Positions 12,401 to 27,400 are shown, numbered from the stretch's first letter. The stretch is 64,000 nucleotides of DNA from Gambelia wislizenii (GCA_030847615.1 JAUMIR010000005.1:238986645-239050644), one strand, 5' to 3'. The notes: generated by a model from the sequence alone, not told the origin. Numbers and translations: made by a program.

Positions 12401-15400
12401 TCCTTGGTGTGAGGGAACCCTAGGAAGGTAAATTTTTTTTTGGGGGGGGGGGAAACAGTAGTAGATTATCTCACTGATCTATTTTATATTCATAGCAATT
12501 ATGTCACAGCCCTCCCTATTACTCTGATCTAAGAGCAAAAAACAGCCTGCAACTGTCTTATCAAATATCTCTTTCCTTGCTTAGAAGGTCGGACTCACAG
12601 TGTGAGATTCATTGTTGTTCTCCAATATTGGGCAAACCTGAAGATAAAGGGGATGATGAGTGAAAGACTTCTGAGATTTGTCATGTGGACCATGAGTGCC
12701 CAAACAATGTCTGGGCAACCAGCCAAAGGCTGATTACTACACAGCTAATAGTAGAGACACAGAACAGTCAGGCTAATTACAGGCAAAGGAATCAAGGCAT
12801 TGTGAAGTCAGACACTTACTTTACTAGCAAACAAATACAAGTTTATAAGCAAAATCCTAATAACAAGGTGTAGGTGCAGCAAACAGAGTTCAGAGTAGCC
12901 CAGCAGAATCCAATCCAAAGTAACAAACACTCTCCAGGTCAAAAACAGTGAGCAGAAACACGATGAGCAGGAACATGACAGATCACCAAGTAGGCCAGAT
13001 AATCTCTGACAACGTGGAGTCGAAGGCCACAGATGCAGGCATAATGGTCCGAAAGAAACTATTCCAGAACATGGCCTCACAGCCAGGAAAAAACCTAAGG
13101 AAAATCTCCGACAACACTTGGCAGTCAGGGCTGAATATTTATAGCTCAGCAGCTAATGCAGCTGCAGCCAAGCTAATCGCTGCTTGCTATAAATATTCAG
13201 AGACTGCCTCAGGCTCTCCTTTTGTTGTCTCTGTGCTTAAAAGGGGGGTATAGGTAAGTTGTCCTCTTTGCCCCCTTGTCATGGGAGAGAGGCTTGCGTA
13301 CCCTAATGATGTTTTGAGCTATGCTGGTGGTGGCATAATAGCCACCGGTAGGGTCTCCCATGCCAGACAGGTCAAAACCGAAGGGTCTGACAAAGAGCGT
13401 CAAAGGGCAGGATGGGCTCTCTAGCCTTGTGGCAACCGTCCTAGGAGAAGGAAAACTGTAATCCCAAACCCGGGCAGATGGTGCTCGTCCAACCCTGTAA
13501 GGTCAACCATCTAAGAGAAGGAAACTCAAATCAAACCTATGACCCGAGGACCTCGCTGCTACCGTCCATGTTTGCAAGGCCACGGCAGATGGACCTTTGG
13601 TTTAAAGGGTGAGGCCAGTTCTGTGCACGCTGCGCTCCACCAGAAAAATCCATTGCACAGGTTCGAAGGACAAAAATCCAATTCCTCTTTGTCTGAACAG
13701 GCAGGACCCTCTGCCAGAGCTGGTACTGCACTATTATTTGTCTCTGAGGCCTGTGGCTATGGAACATCCCCCTGCTCTGGTTCAGCAGGTCCTGGCATAC
13801 CCACTGCTTCAGTCTCTGAGTCGGAGTCCATTTCCAAGTTCTGGAAGCAAGGCATGACACCGAGCTACAAATAATGTATTTCTCTGTTTTTCACTTTCTT
13901 GGATTTTAGTCACTGAGCTAGAAACTGGGTAACTGCAGGAGCTTCCTTCCCAAGGTGTAAAAATAACCATCTCACTCCATCCATAAATTAGGTAACTTTG
14001 GTATAAAGGAAGGGTGCTGGAACATAGGGTCAGAACTATGTGAAAGACATAGGTAGAGGTCAACGTGATGCACATGCATGAGGAGTGACTTTTCTGCTAA
14101 TGACGCGACAGGCCATTCATTCAATCTTAGCTTAAGTACCCATGTTCTCTCCCTCCTTCTACAGGTATTGTGCTGGCACAATGCCCTGGGGGAATCCAGG
14201 AGACCACAGAGAGTTTGAACCTCAGCGGCATGATGATGGTTACATTGAGGTTATTGGATTCACTATGGCCTCTTTGGTGAGTATTTTTATAGACGGCTTC
14301 CTTCAGTCAAACTCTCTGTCAGACTAAAAACTTGCTGACTCAAAACATTGTTGGATTACTTAAGTACAGAGTCTCCTCTAGCAAAGAATGTTGCTCTGTC
14401 CTGTGTGGGCAATTCCTTTCATTGATTTTTTTTCCAAGCAAGATCTTCTTCTCTACACTCTTAAGTAGTCACATTTCCAGTGCTTTTCAGATTTTCCTAT
14501 CTAGGTTTTATAACAAAATGTGTGTGGCCTCTGGATGACACTCCTAGTTTCTGTGTAGTATTAATTTCCTCATAAATTATAATCTCTGCTGCATATAAAT
14601 ATTATGAAATATGCTATTTTTTTTGCAAAAGCATTTTCCCCGTAGATGATTTCTTGTGTTGCTCGACATCCGTTGCATCTTCACTATTTTCTGCAAGATA
14701 CTCTCATTTGCCTTTAAATATTCCTCTTAATTAATGTGCTCATCATTGCTAATCCAAAGAGCTCAATATTATGAACACTGTTTTTATTACTACTGTTACT
14801 GCTGTTTCTACTCATTATTTTATTTTGCATTTGGGAAACAAAAAGTTTATCTTTTCCATGCTAGGCAAAATTATTTCTCTTTTTCTTAGCATTTGAACTG
14901 TTGTAATGGTCCAGGCTTGGGCATGGGGATTTCTGCTATTCATCCCTGCGTTAAATAATGGATAGGTTTAGGTCATCTTTGGTAGTATACATTTAGTACA
15001 CATTTAGTGCCTCTGCGTGGCAGGGGATTGGACTGGATGGCCCTTGTGGTCTCTTCCAACTCTACAATTCTATGATTTTATGAAAATATATGGAATACTA
15101 CTACTACTACTACTAATAATAATGCTAACAACAATAATAAATGGCAATTGCAAAGGAGAATTAAATCTGTGGTATGGATTGTACTGAGCTACTAGGTTTC
15201 CTGGGGTATCATTTTGAGGAAACAGCGGGGCTAATTGGTTACCACTCCTTCATACACTTGAAACAAAAAATTGCAGGCTAGGATCAGTTTCACCCAGGTT
15301 CTTATTTTTCTACTGTTAAGTTCATTTTGCACCATTTCAGCACTGGATTGCCAATTTTTTTCCCAGTCTGCATAAAATTTGAACACATTTTTGTACCCAT

Positions 15401-18400
15401 AACTTTTTGTAATATAAGCATTTTTCTATGAATATTTTCTATGAAAGCATTTTTATGGGCATTTTTTCAACCATACACATTTTTTCCACATGGTTCCCCC
15501 CCCCGTCCAATCAAGTAAAAGCATTTTGTGTATGTTTGTCAAGGTATGTATATCTTTATGTGCACTTTATTAAAAGCATTTTATGCATGCTTGTCATAAT
15601 GCACAGAAAATTACTGCACACATAATTTTGTGTGCATGTTTCCAAATTCACAATTTTTTTTACACTTTGTTTCTGCAAACAGAATTAGGATCTTTGGAGA
15701 AGTGTAGCTTTCAAGTTCTCTGCATTTAGATGCTTCATGTTTAGCTTTGGGATCTTTGAATTGGATAACTTTGCACTGAAATGCAGATTACTCACCCTCT
15801 GCTACTATAACACTTCCTTTTCTTATATTCTTGTCTTGGCCAGGCTGCTCTTCAAGTGGGAGGTCATGGAGAAAGGTTGCATCAATGCCGGGAGGTGACG
15901 CTCTTGACTTACAAGTCCATCCCCATGCAAGTGGATGGGGAGCCTTGCCGTTTGGCTCCCTCTCTCATCCGAATCTCCCTGAGGAATCAGGCCAATATGG
16001 TGCAGAAGAGCAAGAGGAGGACATCCATGCCTTTACTCAATGAGTGAGTTAGTTGCATATGCTTTTTGGGACAGGGAAATGGTGGAACTGAGACATCAGG
16101 GTAAGATTACAGATCAGTAAAGTGAGTGATGGATTAGGTCAGGGATGGGGAATATGGGGCTGTCCCGTTATTGCTGGAGCATAGCTCCCATTAGCACTAG
16201 TTAGCATAGCCAGTGATGAGGGATAATGGGAGCTCCATGATCCATAAAACCATCTTGAATTTTGAAATGTTGCTGCAGCACTATATCCTGCAATTTATTC
16301 CCTGTGTTTACCAAGTGTCTTTAGAACGTTATCCTTCAGCCCACTTGTGTTATTTGTGGGAATGAAGTGTATCTTTCATTCAAACTACTATCAATTAGCT
16401 CAAAGATTAGAAGTTTTTAAATTGGTAATACTTGGGGTTTTCAGAGTATTTCACACACCTTATCTCTGATAATTTGTAGAACAACCTTGTAAGGTAAAGC
16501 AATGATACCTATGCCATAGATTGAAGTTGCTTTGAGAGGTCTGGGAAAATTTAGATTTGGTTCCTGCACTGCTATAAGGAACTTCAGGATGTTTGGGCAA
16601 TGTGTCAGTGTACACAATGTGTGCCCCCACACACCAGGTAGGCCAGCATAGTCCTGCTAAAAAAGTAACTGGTATATCACAGTTACAAAAGTAACCTGCC
16701 CCCTGTAATGGGTTGGACTAAAACTTCCACCTTCCTCAGCCTGGGGATAATGGGAATTATAGTCCAAAACACCTGAAAGGTACCAGGTAGTAGAAGGGTG
16801 CCTTGTATAACTTAGACCTAATAATTCTTAAAATCCGAATTATCTTGCCTTCCCTTTGAATGAGAAACAAAATATTCTACAATTTGCCACAGTTTTGAAT
16901 GTACAAGATACAGACTTTCTTTTCATGCCTGCCAGGTCTTCTAAAAGAAGCGTCTTCCCCTCTTTAAAATAAGTTAATAAAATAAAACAATATGTTTGCT
17001 GTCACCATGAATGAAATTCCTAGTATTTGGGCGCTCTTATTTAATATAGTCTCTTTACACAATCCCTGTCCTTCCCCTGAATCAAAGCTGCTGAGATCTA
17101 CAATTATACAAGTCGACCCCCATATCCATAGATTTGGTATCCACGGTTTCACTTATCCACGTTCCCCCCCCCTCCAATTTTCTCTCTAGTCATTTCTAGG
17201 TCCTGTAATGTGATTCTTTGGTCAACTTCTGATCCCCCAAGAATACACGGGTCGACCTGTATTGACAGATATTTGTTCTTTTTTTGTTTGTTCTCCATGA
17301 GGGGAATTGATTTAAACCATGGGCTAGGAAATAATGAATCTTTCTCAGGATGATAATGGTGTATGGTCCTCTGGGCTGATTCAAATACCACTGAAAATAC
17401 CATCACTGAACAGGTTGTAGCTGCATTTGGTTTTCATTAATTAAAAAAAAAAGAGCTTTTAATGCATTCAGAACACAAAGATAATACATACTCTACACAG
17501 CATATTACCTGCAGGAATGTCATGAAGAAAAGATGCTATGCTTCTAGTCATGCATCAGCTCCACATACCTTAATTTCTTTTTCCTGTCAGAAATACTTTC
17601 CAGAATACCCAGAAACAAGGAGAAATGATGAGAGATAATAAGGCCTCAATTTGAGGACCTCGGTATACAGCACCTACAGGTTAATTTTTACCCATAAAGG
17701 GAGGTTGTTGGTTGGTTGGTTTGTATCTCATGTTTCCTCCAAAATGGGATGGAGGGTGAGCACATTAAGAAGTCTGAAGATGATATTATTATAGAGCTAG
17801 AACAGAAAACACTTTGGATATCAAAACACAATTAAATAAAACACAATTTAAAATATATCAGTAAAGAAATCAGCCAGGCAAGTGTGAACACCTTATCAGT
17901 TGCTAAAGTCAATCTGCTAGTGGAGGGAGAGCTGAGGTTGGGAATGGGCCTGACTTAATCTTGCTTGGAGGGGAGTTCCATAGCTTGGGAACAGCCAGCA
18001 ATAAAACCTTTCTCACATCTTCATCAGTCATGGTACAGAAGATGGCAGGACCATGAGAAGGACTTCTCCTAAAAGTCTCAAAGCCTATGCTGGCTGATAT
18101 GGGAGAATATAGTCCTTCATTCATGCTTGTCAGGTTTTTATGTGCACTTACTCAACTGGCCTGTGACAGGGAATGCTTACGTGTTTGCCAGAGGAGAGGA
18201 AATGCATCACCAGAAGAAAAGGGCAAGATAAATATTAGATCTGCTGCCTATGTTTACATGTGCTAGATAGATGCAAATTTGGAAGTAATTGCTACAAAAT
18301 AAATAGAAATACAATACATCCTGATATAATAGAGAAGAATGAGTCTGGTCATTTTTCTGTCCCAATGTTAGCTATTGTCTCGAGATGGGAAGAATATTCA

Positions 18401-21400
18401 AAATATTCAAAAAATGGCTGAAAAACATGTTTTCAAACTTTGTTGACAAACTTTGATGAGAAGAATCCTGGCTTGACAATCTTCACAGTTCAGGGTTTAT
18501 TCTTTGCAAAATTCACATATATTTCTTTTACATGGATTTTTTTTTTTTTGCATAGAAATATTTTGTGAATAGAAAATGCTGTTTCCTGCACAGAAGATGC
18601 TGTAATTAGGGATTTATTCTGCACAAAATTTGCAATGGTTGATTTGCATTTAAGGCAACATTTACCACACAGAAAACTGCAAAAGAAAACTTTTGCATAG
18701 AAATTTTATTTCCTCTGCAGGAAATACTGTTTCCTGCACAGTAAATGCTGTTTATCCAGTGAGTTTTGTGCAGAATAAGTCCTGAATTGTGAGTAGCCTT
18801 AAAAAAACTGCATTGTTTTTTGAAGACTTTGTCACACCAGGAAGAAAATTGTTAAAATTACTTGTTGCCTCCTTTGAGACAAACTTAGTTCCCTGTTTTT
18901 GACCAGCAGCTTCTCCCCCACAAAAAACCCAAACAAAAAACAAAAGCAAAAAACCCCCCAAAAACAAAATACAAAACCCCAACCAAAAAAAAAAAAAAAA
19001 CAGCCCTGAAACAAATAAACTTTAAACTTAAACTAGACTTGAACTGGACAATCCTTCAAGTAGAACTCTGTCTTCTAATAGGATGAGGGGCTTAGGAGGA
19101 AGGGAATTTTTCTCCAATGTTTGTTACCACAGGCAGTTGTATCATTCTGCCTAATGGCAGGGCTGGCCCTGGGTTATGTTTTTCAGTTCACTATGTGTGG
19201 TTAAGTGCTTTGTTCCAGGTACACACTTTACCCTATTTGTGTGCATTTTGTACATGTATTATTATTATTGTAATAAGAAGAAATTATCCTGCTTTTTGGT
19301 CCAAAGACCCTCAAACGTTGCCCACAATATGATTTTTTTTAAAAAATCCAAAATAATGATTTAATGATAGTGGTGATGACAATAACAATAATAATAAAAT
19401 GATAAGATACAATAAGAACAGAAAGAAAATGTCACAAGACAGAGCAGAAATATGGTCAGGGGGACATTACTGAAGGTATAATGCAGTAGTATGGCTAAAT
19501 GCTAAATGCCAATAATTGTGGAGTGGGGGATTGGGCCAGCTCACATTTCATTCACTTCTCTTATTTCATCCTTCTCAAATAACCTCAAGTGATGAATGCA
19601 GCAGGTGGATTGGTTGATGAAAGTGAATAGGGTCCTTCAAACAGCTGAGTCCCAAACAATTTTTAAAAAATGGTTGAAGCAAGATTGTTCTCTCCCTCAT
19701 ATTATATTCAATGGGGTGCACACTTTACATCCCTAGACTGACTGCCAGGCTCCCATGTACCAAGGAAATTGATGTACAGTCAGACCCCTGTATCCATGGG
19801 GGTTAGATTCCCAGAATTTTCCAAGGGTACAGGAAACCATGGATAACAGTGAATCCTATTAAAATAAAGGACTTCTGGTAAAAACATACCAGAGTTGCAT
19901 TGGAGAACCAAGAAGATTCCTGGAGAGGATGCCTCTCTAGGCATTTTCCATTGTGACTCTATGGTATGTGTCCCACAGATAACTGAGACCATGGATATTG
20001 GTTCTGCGGATACAGGGGTCCAACTGTATTATGTAAAATATATCGCAATATAATATCCAAGTGGAGGAAGTAGGAACTGTTATGTATATGGTCTCCCACA
20101 GAGGCAGCCTTAAGTGAGATGAGGCATCACATTTCTCCTGAATCAAGAAATATCCCATCATACATAGACAGGGATTCAATAGACAGGGATTCAATTGGAT
20201 CTAGGATTCACCTCTAGAAAGGTATGGAGTAAGAACATGTTTCAACTCAAGAAAATAATGCATTTCTCTCACCAATGAGCACCTGCAAGGACAAAGAGAG
20301 TATGCCTGTGTCAGAGTGTAAGAAAATGACTCTTCCACTGGCTATGCTGTCTAGAGAATTATAGGAGTTGTAGTCTTAAAATCCTGATCAGAGGGCGTCA
20401 TTGGCCCTGTCTAGTCAAGAACATTGTCTAGAGAGCTGCATTTTTCTACAATGGATGCTTCCTTCTTCTGCACTTCATATGCACACACACTGTGAGCTAA
20501 ATTAACTTAAGGTGTTCCTACTTATGGGTTGGACTGGGGTTTGCTTTGTTGGCACAAGATATGAGATGGTGATAGAACTGACCCTAAGCAATATGAATTT
20601 GAAAATTATTTTCTATCATCTACAATATTTGTTTGAAATGTTTTCCTTCTGCAAACATTCTCTTCAAAGTTCATCCTCAAATCTTTGCAATACACTAATG
20701 TGAAAGATAAGTGCTCACAGCTAAAGCAAATTAGTTTAAAATTTTAGAATAATATTTGCAGGGTGTTTTCTTTAATTGGCAGTGTCAACATTTAAAATAT
20801 ACTTAGGAAACGTGAAAACTTTCTTCTGGTTTTACTTATTTTCCTCCTATTGTTGGACCATTCCAGGTTAACATAAAATCTCCTTTGCACACTGACATCT
20901 CTCAGAACTCTGTGGAGTTCTGAATAAGTAGGAATTGCTCCATTCTCTATAATAGTGTGGGAAGGTCATTGAATGTAGAGAGGAAATGCATGCACAGAGT
21001 ATTAAGTTCTACTGAATATATTGTGGCAGCTCTGTTCTGCTTTGTGCCTCTGGAAAAAGCTCTATTTCCCCTTTGTGTAGAGACACTTGAAGTCACCGGT
21101 GATTTCACTGATGGAGGCATCAAATAGGTTGAGATATTTTGATAGGACGCAGAAATTCGGAAGTACACATCTTCCATGACTTCTTAATTATGAGAACAGT
21201 TGCAATATGGGGTGTTTTGCTCTTCTCTCTTTCAATGAATAGGGTTCCTATATTGCAGTTTCCCAAATTCTGGTAGTACAATTTGAGTATTGTGCAAATT
21301 TTTGCAATATGCAAATGAAATCAAATGTGAAAATTTTCATATTATGTAAATGAATCCCATTAATTTTTATGCTTGGCTATTATTGTGTTTCACCCTTGAC

Positions 21401-24400
21401 ACCATTTATACAGTAAGCACTGACTTGAGAAAGCCAGTTATTGAAGAGTTAAGAGTGCTATGCTTGGATCAAGGATACCTAAGTTAAAATTCCTCCTTGG
21501 TCAGAAACCTTACATCAGGGGTGGGCAACTACCTGTGTTCCAGGGGTTGCACTTACCCCTCCCAATGCCATGAAAGATAACATCCCCCACCATCCTTGTA
21601 ACATACCCACCCCCATTTTACTTTGATTTTTAAAATTCAGAATGTTTCCTGCTTCCTCTAGAGGTGGCATTTCTGTCATGTTTTTAAAAACATCCCCAGT
21701 TTGTTTTAGACCAATGAAAAACCTTTCAAACCAAGAAATAATTGGCAAGTCCCTTCTAATTTTAACCCCCCCAGGCCTAAAACTGTAGTGTGGTGGAGCA
21801 AACCCCTTCAGAATTGGCTCCCATATCCCACCACCCTTTGCAAACAAACTAAGCTTGAATTGGAGCATTGATCTTAAAAGGGTCCATTTACATCTCAAAG
21901 ATGCTGTGATACTTATTTATTTATTGGATTTATCCCTTTCTCCTGTGATGGGAGTTGATAATAGCAGGTTCTTCTCCCACACCAAAAAGGAGGGGGTCTG
22001 TCCTTTTTATAGTCTATTTTTGTCTTCTAAAGGGGTAGATACTCTTTTTTTAAAAGGAAAGCTTAAAATCAGAAACAGCTAGTGATCCAAACAGGTATTG
22101 GGTAGAATAAGTAGAATCTGAATACAACCTGGCTATTCTGTGGCAACCTTAAATATGAAGGCTACTTCATTATAGTGGCCATTGCCAGTGCCAGCTTGTG
22201 ATTCCTATCTCAGTAGGATGGTGAATCCCTTCCAGTTTTTAAACTGAACTTTAAAGGTGCTATCAGATATGATGAGCATGTTTGGGAGATAGTGCTCAGC
22301 ATTCTGAAATAGATTAACTATCCTACTGACATGGAAATGATCAGGGCTACTAGCCAGCACTTGCACCCCAGATAAACCAAGGCCATCTAAAAATCTAGCT
22401 TAAAGAGGCTATCACAGAAAGCCAAAATGCCTGCTGCCCCTTAGCAACTTAAACATTGAAGTCAGCATACCAATCCCTTGTAAAAACTGGGCTCACAAGT
22501 ATGGTATATAATGAAAATGATAGGAAACGGTTTCAGAGGTGGCAAGTAAGGTAGTGCTGAGGATAAAAGTTTAAGCACTACCAATGTGTCAACATTGTTT
22601 GTATCTTGGCGGTGAAGGGGGGAGGTGCAGGGGAGGTTGAAATAGAAGGTACAAATCCAAGCAAAAAGACATTATGTTTGTTTATGACTCTTATCTTTTG
22701 TCTATTTGTCTTCTGAGTCATGCCTGTTAAATCTGGTGGTGAGGTTATACTGAAGTTAATCTGAAAGAGTCAATTTTGCTGTAGAAGAGTGAGCTATATT
22801 TCACTCTACCTCATGCATCATTAACAGAATTGCCTGCTAAACTTCAGTTCCAGAATCTCTAATAGAAAGCAAGGGAGGGAGAAAAACCACCCTGGTGATA
22901 AATGAAAGAGAGGGAAATTGGCAAGATAGTGACAATACTGCAGTGTTGGCAGATTGGAGAACCAGGTCTGATATGTAATCTGAATGTCAGTTTGAAGAGA
23001 AAAGTGCTATATAATCATCCTGCAGTTTCCCAACCATTGCTTTCAGGTCCAAAGACAACGCTTAAAATGTGGTGCTGTGGTAATGTAGCCAGTGAGGGGC
23101 ATCAGCATAGTGAATGTGAGGATGTGTATTTCCAATTTCCATTGGACCAAAAATCCATACAAGGAAGCAGAGCTGCAAAAATTATTCTTATTATTATTTG
23201 AATGGTTACTTGATTCCAAGAAACTCAGGCAGGAAAATCAACAGTTCACAAATGATCTGGAGTTATTGGCTAGGTCCAATAAACTAAGGGGCCAGCATGG
23301 CCAGAGTAACCCTTCCAAGCTCTGATCCAGATCTGCTTTCCCATCAATTGTCTTTAGGCTCTACACTGGGCAATGGCAGCTGGTAGCACCCATGTCAGCG
23401 GAGTGATGAAAACACTCTTGAGTTTTTGTCCAAATTTTAAAGGAGCTATCTAAGGTGCTGAATCTTAGTGCTGAACAAGTTCAGCACCTTGGTTACATCC
23501 TTTACACTTTGGGCTATAACTTGGAATGGACTCACTACCCCACAGACATGGAAGCCAGCAACCACTACTCGCTCAAAGCTCAGTTTTGGACTCAGGCATC
23601 TTTCTTGGGTGGCTGATGATGTGAAACCTCAAGGGCCACTTTGGCAGAACATCACAGAGAAGAAAATCACATGTGAAATAAATTTTATGCTTCTACTGTG
23701 CTCTTTTGGAGTATTGGACATGAGATCATAGCTTTAGCCCATAACCTCTTGCTTCCTAAGAAAGGTGCCCCCGTCATTCTACCTACAGAAATAAACTGAA
23801 CTAGCATGGATAGCAATGTTATTCTGTTGCAGCAAAACCAACAAAGTATCTTGAAGTACCTTGGAAACCAGCCAGGTCTACCTGGAAGAAGCTTTTTTAC
23901 TTCAGGAATGGTGATGAGTGCAGCAACGGCAAGATAGCAACAGCAAGTTTAGAGTTGTGGGACAGGCTGTGTGTAACACACACCTCTGTCCTCCAAGGGA
24001 GGTGAATGGCTGTGGACAATCCAGGAGGAATGGCTTGAAGGCTGTTCCTGGCATTTGTTGCCTGACTCTACCTAATGGAACTGCCTTAGGTACTGCCTCA
24101 CTCTACCTAATGGAAGGGCTGGTCCAATGAGACAATTGGTCCAATTGTACATATCAGGCTTGAATAACTCTTTTGCTACACACATGGAAGGCTAATCATT
24201 GTTAATTGAAAGAGAAAGGGGAGGAGACACATCTATAACATGATTGACCATTCCCTCCATGGATTTTGTATTTGCATTACAAATGAACTGAATTAAGAAC
24301 TTCGTACTACAAATATTACCTATTACAAATATTACCATTACTACAAATATTTCTTACTTTTTCAGAAAATATAATAGCCCGAGATTAGAACAGCTAGGAC

Positions 24401-27400
24401 CCAACTCTGTCCTGCCAGAATTGTTACAGAGCCTGTCAAAAATGATAGTTTTCTTTCTCAGACAGCTTTCTTTGCATCTTGCCTGATGAAGAAATCTGAA
24501 GACCTCAACATGTTACAACATTTTTGTATCCCTTTGATTGATCTAATAACAGTATCCCACTGATGTGGATTTTGAATATAAAAACATATGATGCTTTTTT
24601 TCCAGCAGCGTGGGGAGGTAGTCCTTTAGACTGGGTTTGGCTTCTACTCCAGCTCCAGACAGGCAGGGCAATAATCAATAGAATAGTAGTACTAGCATCC
24701 AGGGAGGAGAGCCAAACCAGCCTTTCCCAGTGCTTTCCTGCCTTGAATGGCAAAGTACAGGCTTGGGCATTGTTCCAGTGCTCTGGATAGAGTTTCAAGA
24801 GGATGACTAATCATAGCCTGCGTTGCTCCTCTGAGGAGGACCAATGGGCTCATGGAGACTCTGCTGCTCTCAGGACAGATGGCTGGAAGGGAGTTGCCTA
24901 TCCTCTCCAGAGGTTCATGGTGGGCTCCCTGGAGACTGCATAAGTGGAGGCAGAGTGTAATGGGGCCACATTTTCTGAGCCGGACCATGCTGGTGCAATC
25001 AGTGAGACTTCAGACATGGCAGCCATTATGGCTCGCACATGGGTGAGTCTTGCTTCCCCTGCTTTCCCCTGGAAACTGCAGTGGCAGTGGTGAAGTGTGA
25101 TGGGGCCTCAATTTCTGAGTTGGACCTCATTGGTACGATCAATGAGACTTCAGGTGCAGCAGTCATTATGGCTAGCATGTGGGTAATTTCTGCTTCCGCC
25201 GCCTCCCTTCCCCTGCTTATTTTGGACAAGAATGAACTCCCACCCCAGCTGGCCAGCTGGATAGCCTTAGTAGCCTGGCACACTGTAGCAGTGGGCCAAC
25301 CAATTGAGGAGGAAGGGATGGGCTTGTTAGGCCTCAGTTGAGAGGCTGTGGGGTCTTCCTGCCAAAAGCAATGTCCAGGGGGAGGAGCCACACCATTGCT
25401 CTGATTGCCTGTGGCTGCAACCCAGAGTCATGAAGGGAAGGAGAGAAAGAAGGGAAGGAAAGAAAGAGAGCTGCCTTGGTCTCTCACACAACACTGGGGC
25501 AGGGAGTTAAGGATACTCCCATTCCCCAGGATAGAGCAGACCCTCCACCTAAAAAGGTGAAAAATGAAGCAATGCTCTTCTGTTGTTACTTCATGGGAGT
25601 ATCAGAAGTCAGAAGTCTCTGTTGAGGTTTCTGATAGGGAGGGGGAGAGTTGTCATCAGAGGAATGTGACTTGCTGGCTGATCAGGTCTCACTGAAGCTG
25701 TATGATGCCAGTGCTTTTTGGATATTGGCAGGCAAGGTTGAAAAAAACTTGGGCCTCTCTGTGATGGCCCCTGAGTCTGAGGAGATTTTCAGACCGCGTT
25801 TTTACCGTGGCAACCTCCGTGATTAAAATATGGCTCTGCTGCTTCCGAAGCTTCACGGAAGTGACACGGATGGTTTCGGGAGAGGAACAATGGCGTCCGA
25901 AAATGACCCTCTGCCGCACAAGACCTCCGTCCCTCTCCCGGAAGCTCCTCCCGCATGAGCCACGGTAAAACGCGGTCTGAAAATCTCCTTAGTCTCAGAC
26001 TAAAGGGATACCTGAATTGAGATCCAAAGGCAAAATAGACCATCATATTATTCCTTTTCTTGAAATGTTTTCTGAAGTGTTGGAAGGCAAATGGCTGCAC
26101 CCTGGGACCGCTTGCCCATCCCCTACAGTGGCCAAGTCATTTTACACATCACCTACAGAGGTTATGAATAAGTTTAAATTACCCCCATTGATGCTCCTGT
26201 TGCAGGATTGGTCTCAGGCTCTCTTCTTTCCTCATGATGATGACAACAACCTTAAAAGCCCTAAGGGTAAGAAAGTGGAGATTTTTCTGCGCAGGACACA
26301 TGAAGCCTCAGCCTTAGCTATTAGGGCGGCCATCAGGTGGACCAAGGACATTCTGGCTGGCATCCCTGAGAGGGCGAGCAAATTCAAGCAGGGTGTTTAT
26401 AAACTCTTAAGATGCTCTAAAATTCTTTTCTAGATCCTTGGCAGCAAACGTTGCTGCACATCACCAAAAATTTCTTGGCTGTGTGTGTGAGAGAGGGGGG
26501 TAGGGGGGAGATTGAGTAACGATCGGCTCCTCCAGCTGTTCGCTTACTCACTCGCTTGCTCGCAGACAGCATGCTGGATTTTTTCCGTGGCTGAAAACAA
26601 CAGGGGCTGGATCTTTTCATTTCAGGCTCCTCCATCTCTTGCAAGCCCACCCCCTCCTTGGACAGCCCAACCGATCACAGTGCAGCTCTGCTGTGACTGT
26701 ATTGGGAAGATTGCTGGTAGTTCACATAGCCCTTGGCGAAATGGCAGTTCACACAATTGATAATGTGCTAAGTCACGCTACTTTTCAAAAACAGTCAGGA
26801 AAAGTAGCATAAAAGTAGCCCTTATTATGCTACTTTTGCGTTTTTGAGCTCCTCCCCTTCTGAATGAGGTAATATTGTGGCGCGATGTGTGTGAACTATT
26901 AGGAATCTTAGCAAATTCTTCATGGACTTATTTTGCCATGTAAACGTGCCCCTGGACTAATGAGAATCTTTGCAGCTCAAGACTTACTCTCTGCAAGATT
27001 TGTACATGCTTGTTTTGTGCAGGAAACAGCATTTTCTGCATAGGAAACAGCATTTTCTGTTCCTATACATTCCTATACAGCATTCCTATACAAAAATATT
27101 GTATTCTGCAGAGAATAAGTTGTTTCCTATGCAGAAAATGCTATAATTGGGGGTTTGTTCGATGCAAAATCTGCATGTATAGGTCAGCCCCTCCCCTGTA
27201 TCTGTGGTACCGGTACCCATGGTTTCAATTATCTGTTGTGTGAAAAACATGGTATCTCTAGGCATTTCCTAGGTCCTCCAATGTAACTCCATGGTAACTT
27301 CCACTGGAGGCTGCCTCTCTAAGCATTTCCTAGGGCCTCCAGTTTGATTCTGTGGATTCACTATTACCCACAGTTTTTAAAAAATATTCATGGTAAGTCT

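Larger units (their letters stand above)
11979..14164 (+). other. DGKI: DGKI intron between exons d and e (2.2 kb)
   Basis: Most of 12640-13870 looks repeat-derived and is more GC-rich than the rest. 11979-12640 and 13880-14164 show nothing recognised except a T/G run near 12430-12452. Confidence 0.75.
14277..15843 (+). other. DGKI: DGKI intron between exons e and f (1.6 kb)
   Basis: Holds a CR1 3' end (15009-15082), a (CTA)/(AAT) run near 15100-15140 and an AT-rich repeat (15310-15720). 14277-15000 shows nothing recognised. Confidence 0.8.
16044..24560 (+). other. DGKI: Giant DGKI intron (exon f to g), part 1
   Basis: The intron runs 16044-49776. This part holds MITEs (16140, 17109, 19777), an L2-like piece (17790), an AT-rich repeat (18400-18880), an A/C-rich run (18920-19002) and fold-back repeats (22175, 23373). 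20230-21500 and 23570-24560 appear unique or unrecognised apart from a possible degenerate SINE head near 21430-21490. Confidence 0.7.

Noticed and set aside
13539..13874. 111-codon open frame in a GC-rich stretch
   Set aside because: Frames on both strands are open there because of base composition; no known domain, and the block looks repeat-derived.
21430..21500. Another Sauria SINE head (AAGAGTGCTATGCTTGGATC)
   Set aside because: Similarity is too weak to list as a feature; it is mentioned only in the intron note.
25026..25391. Open frames of 100-121 codons on both strands
   Set aside because: They span a 140-bp tandem repeat and give low-complexity proteins with no motif.
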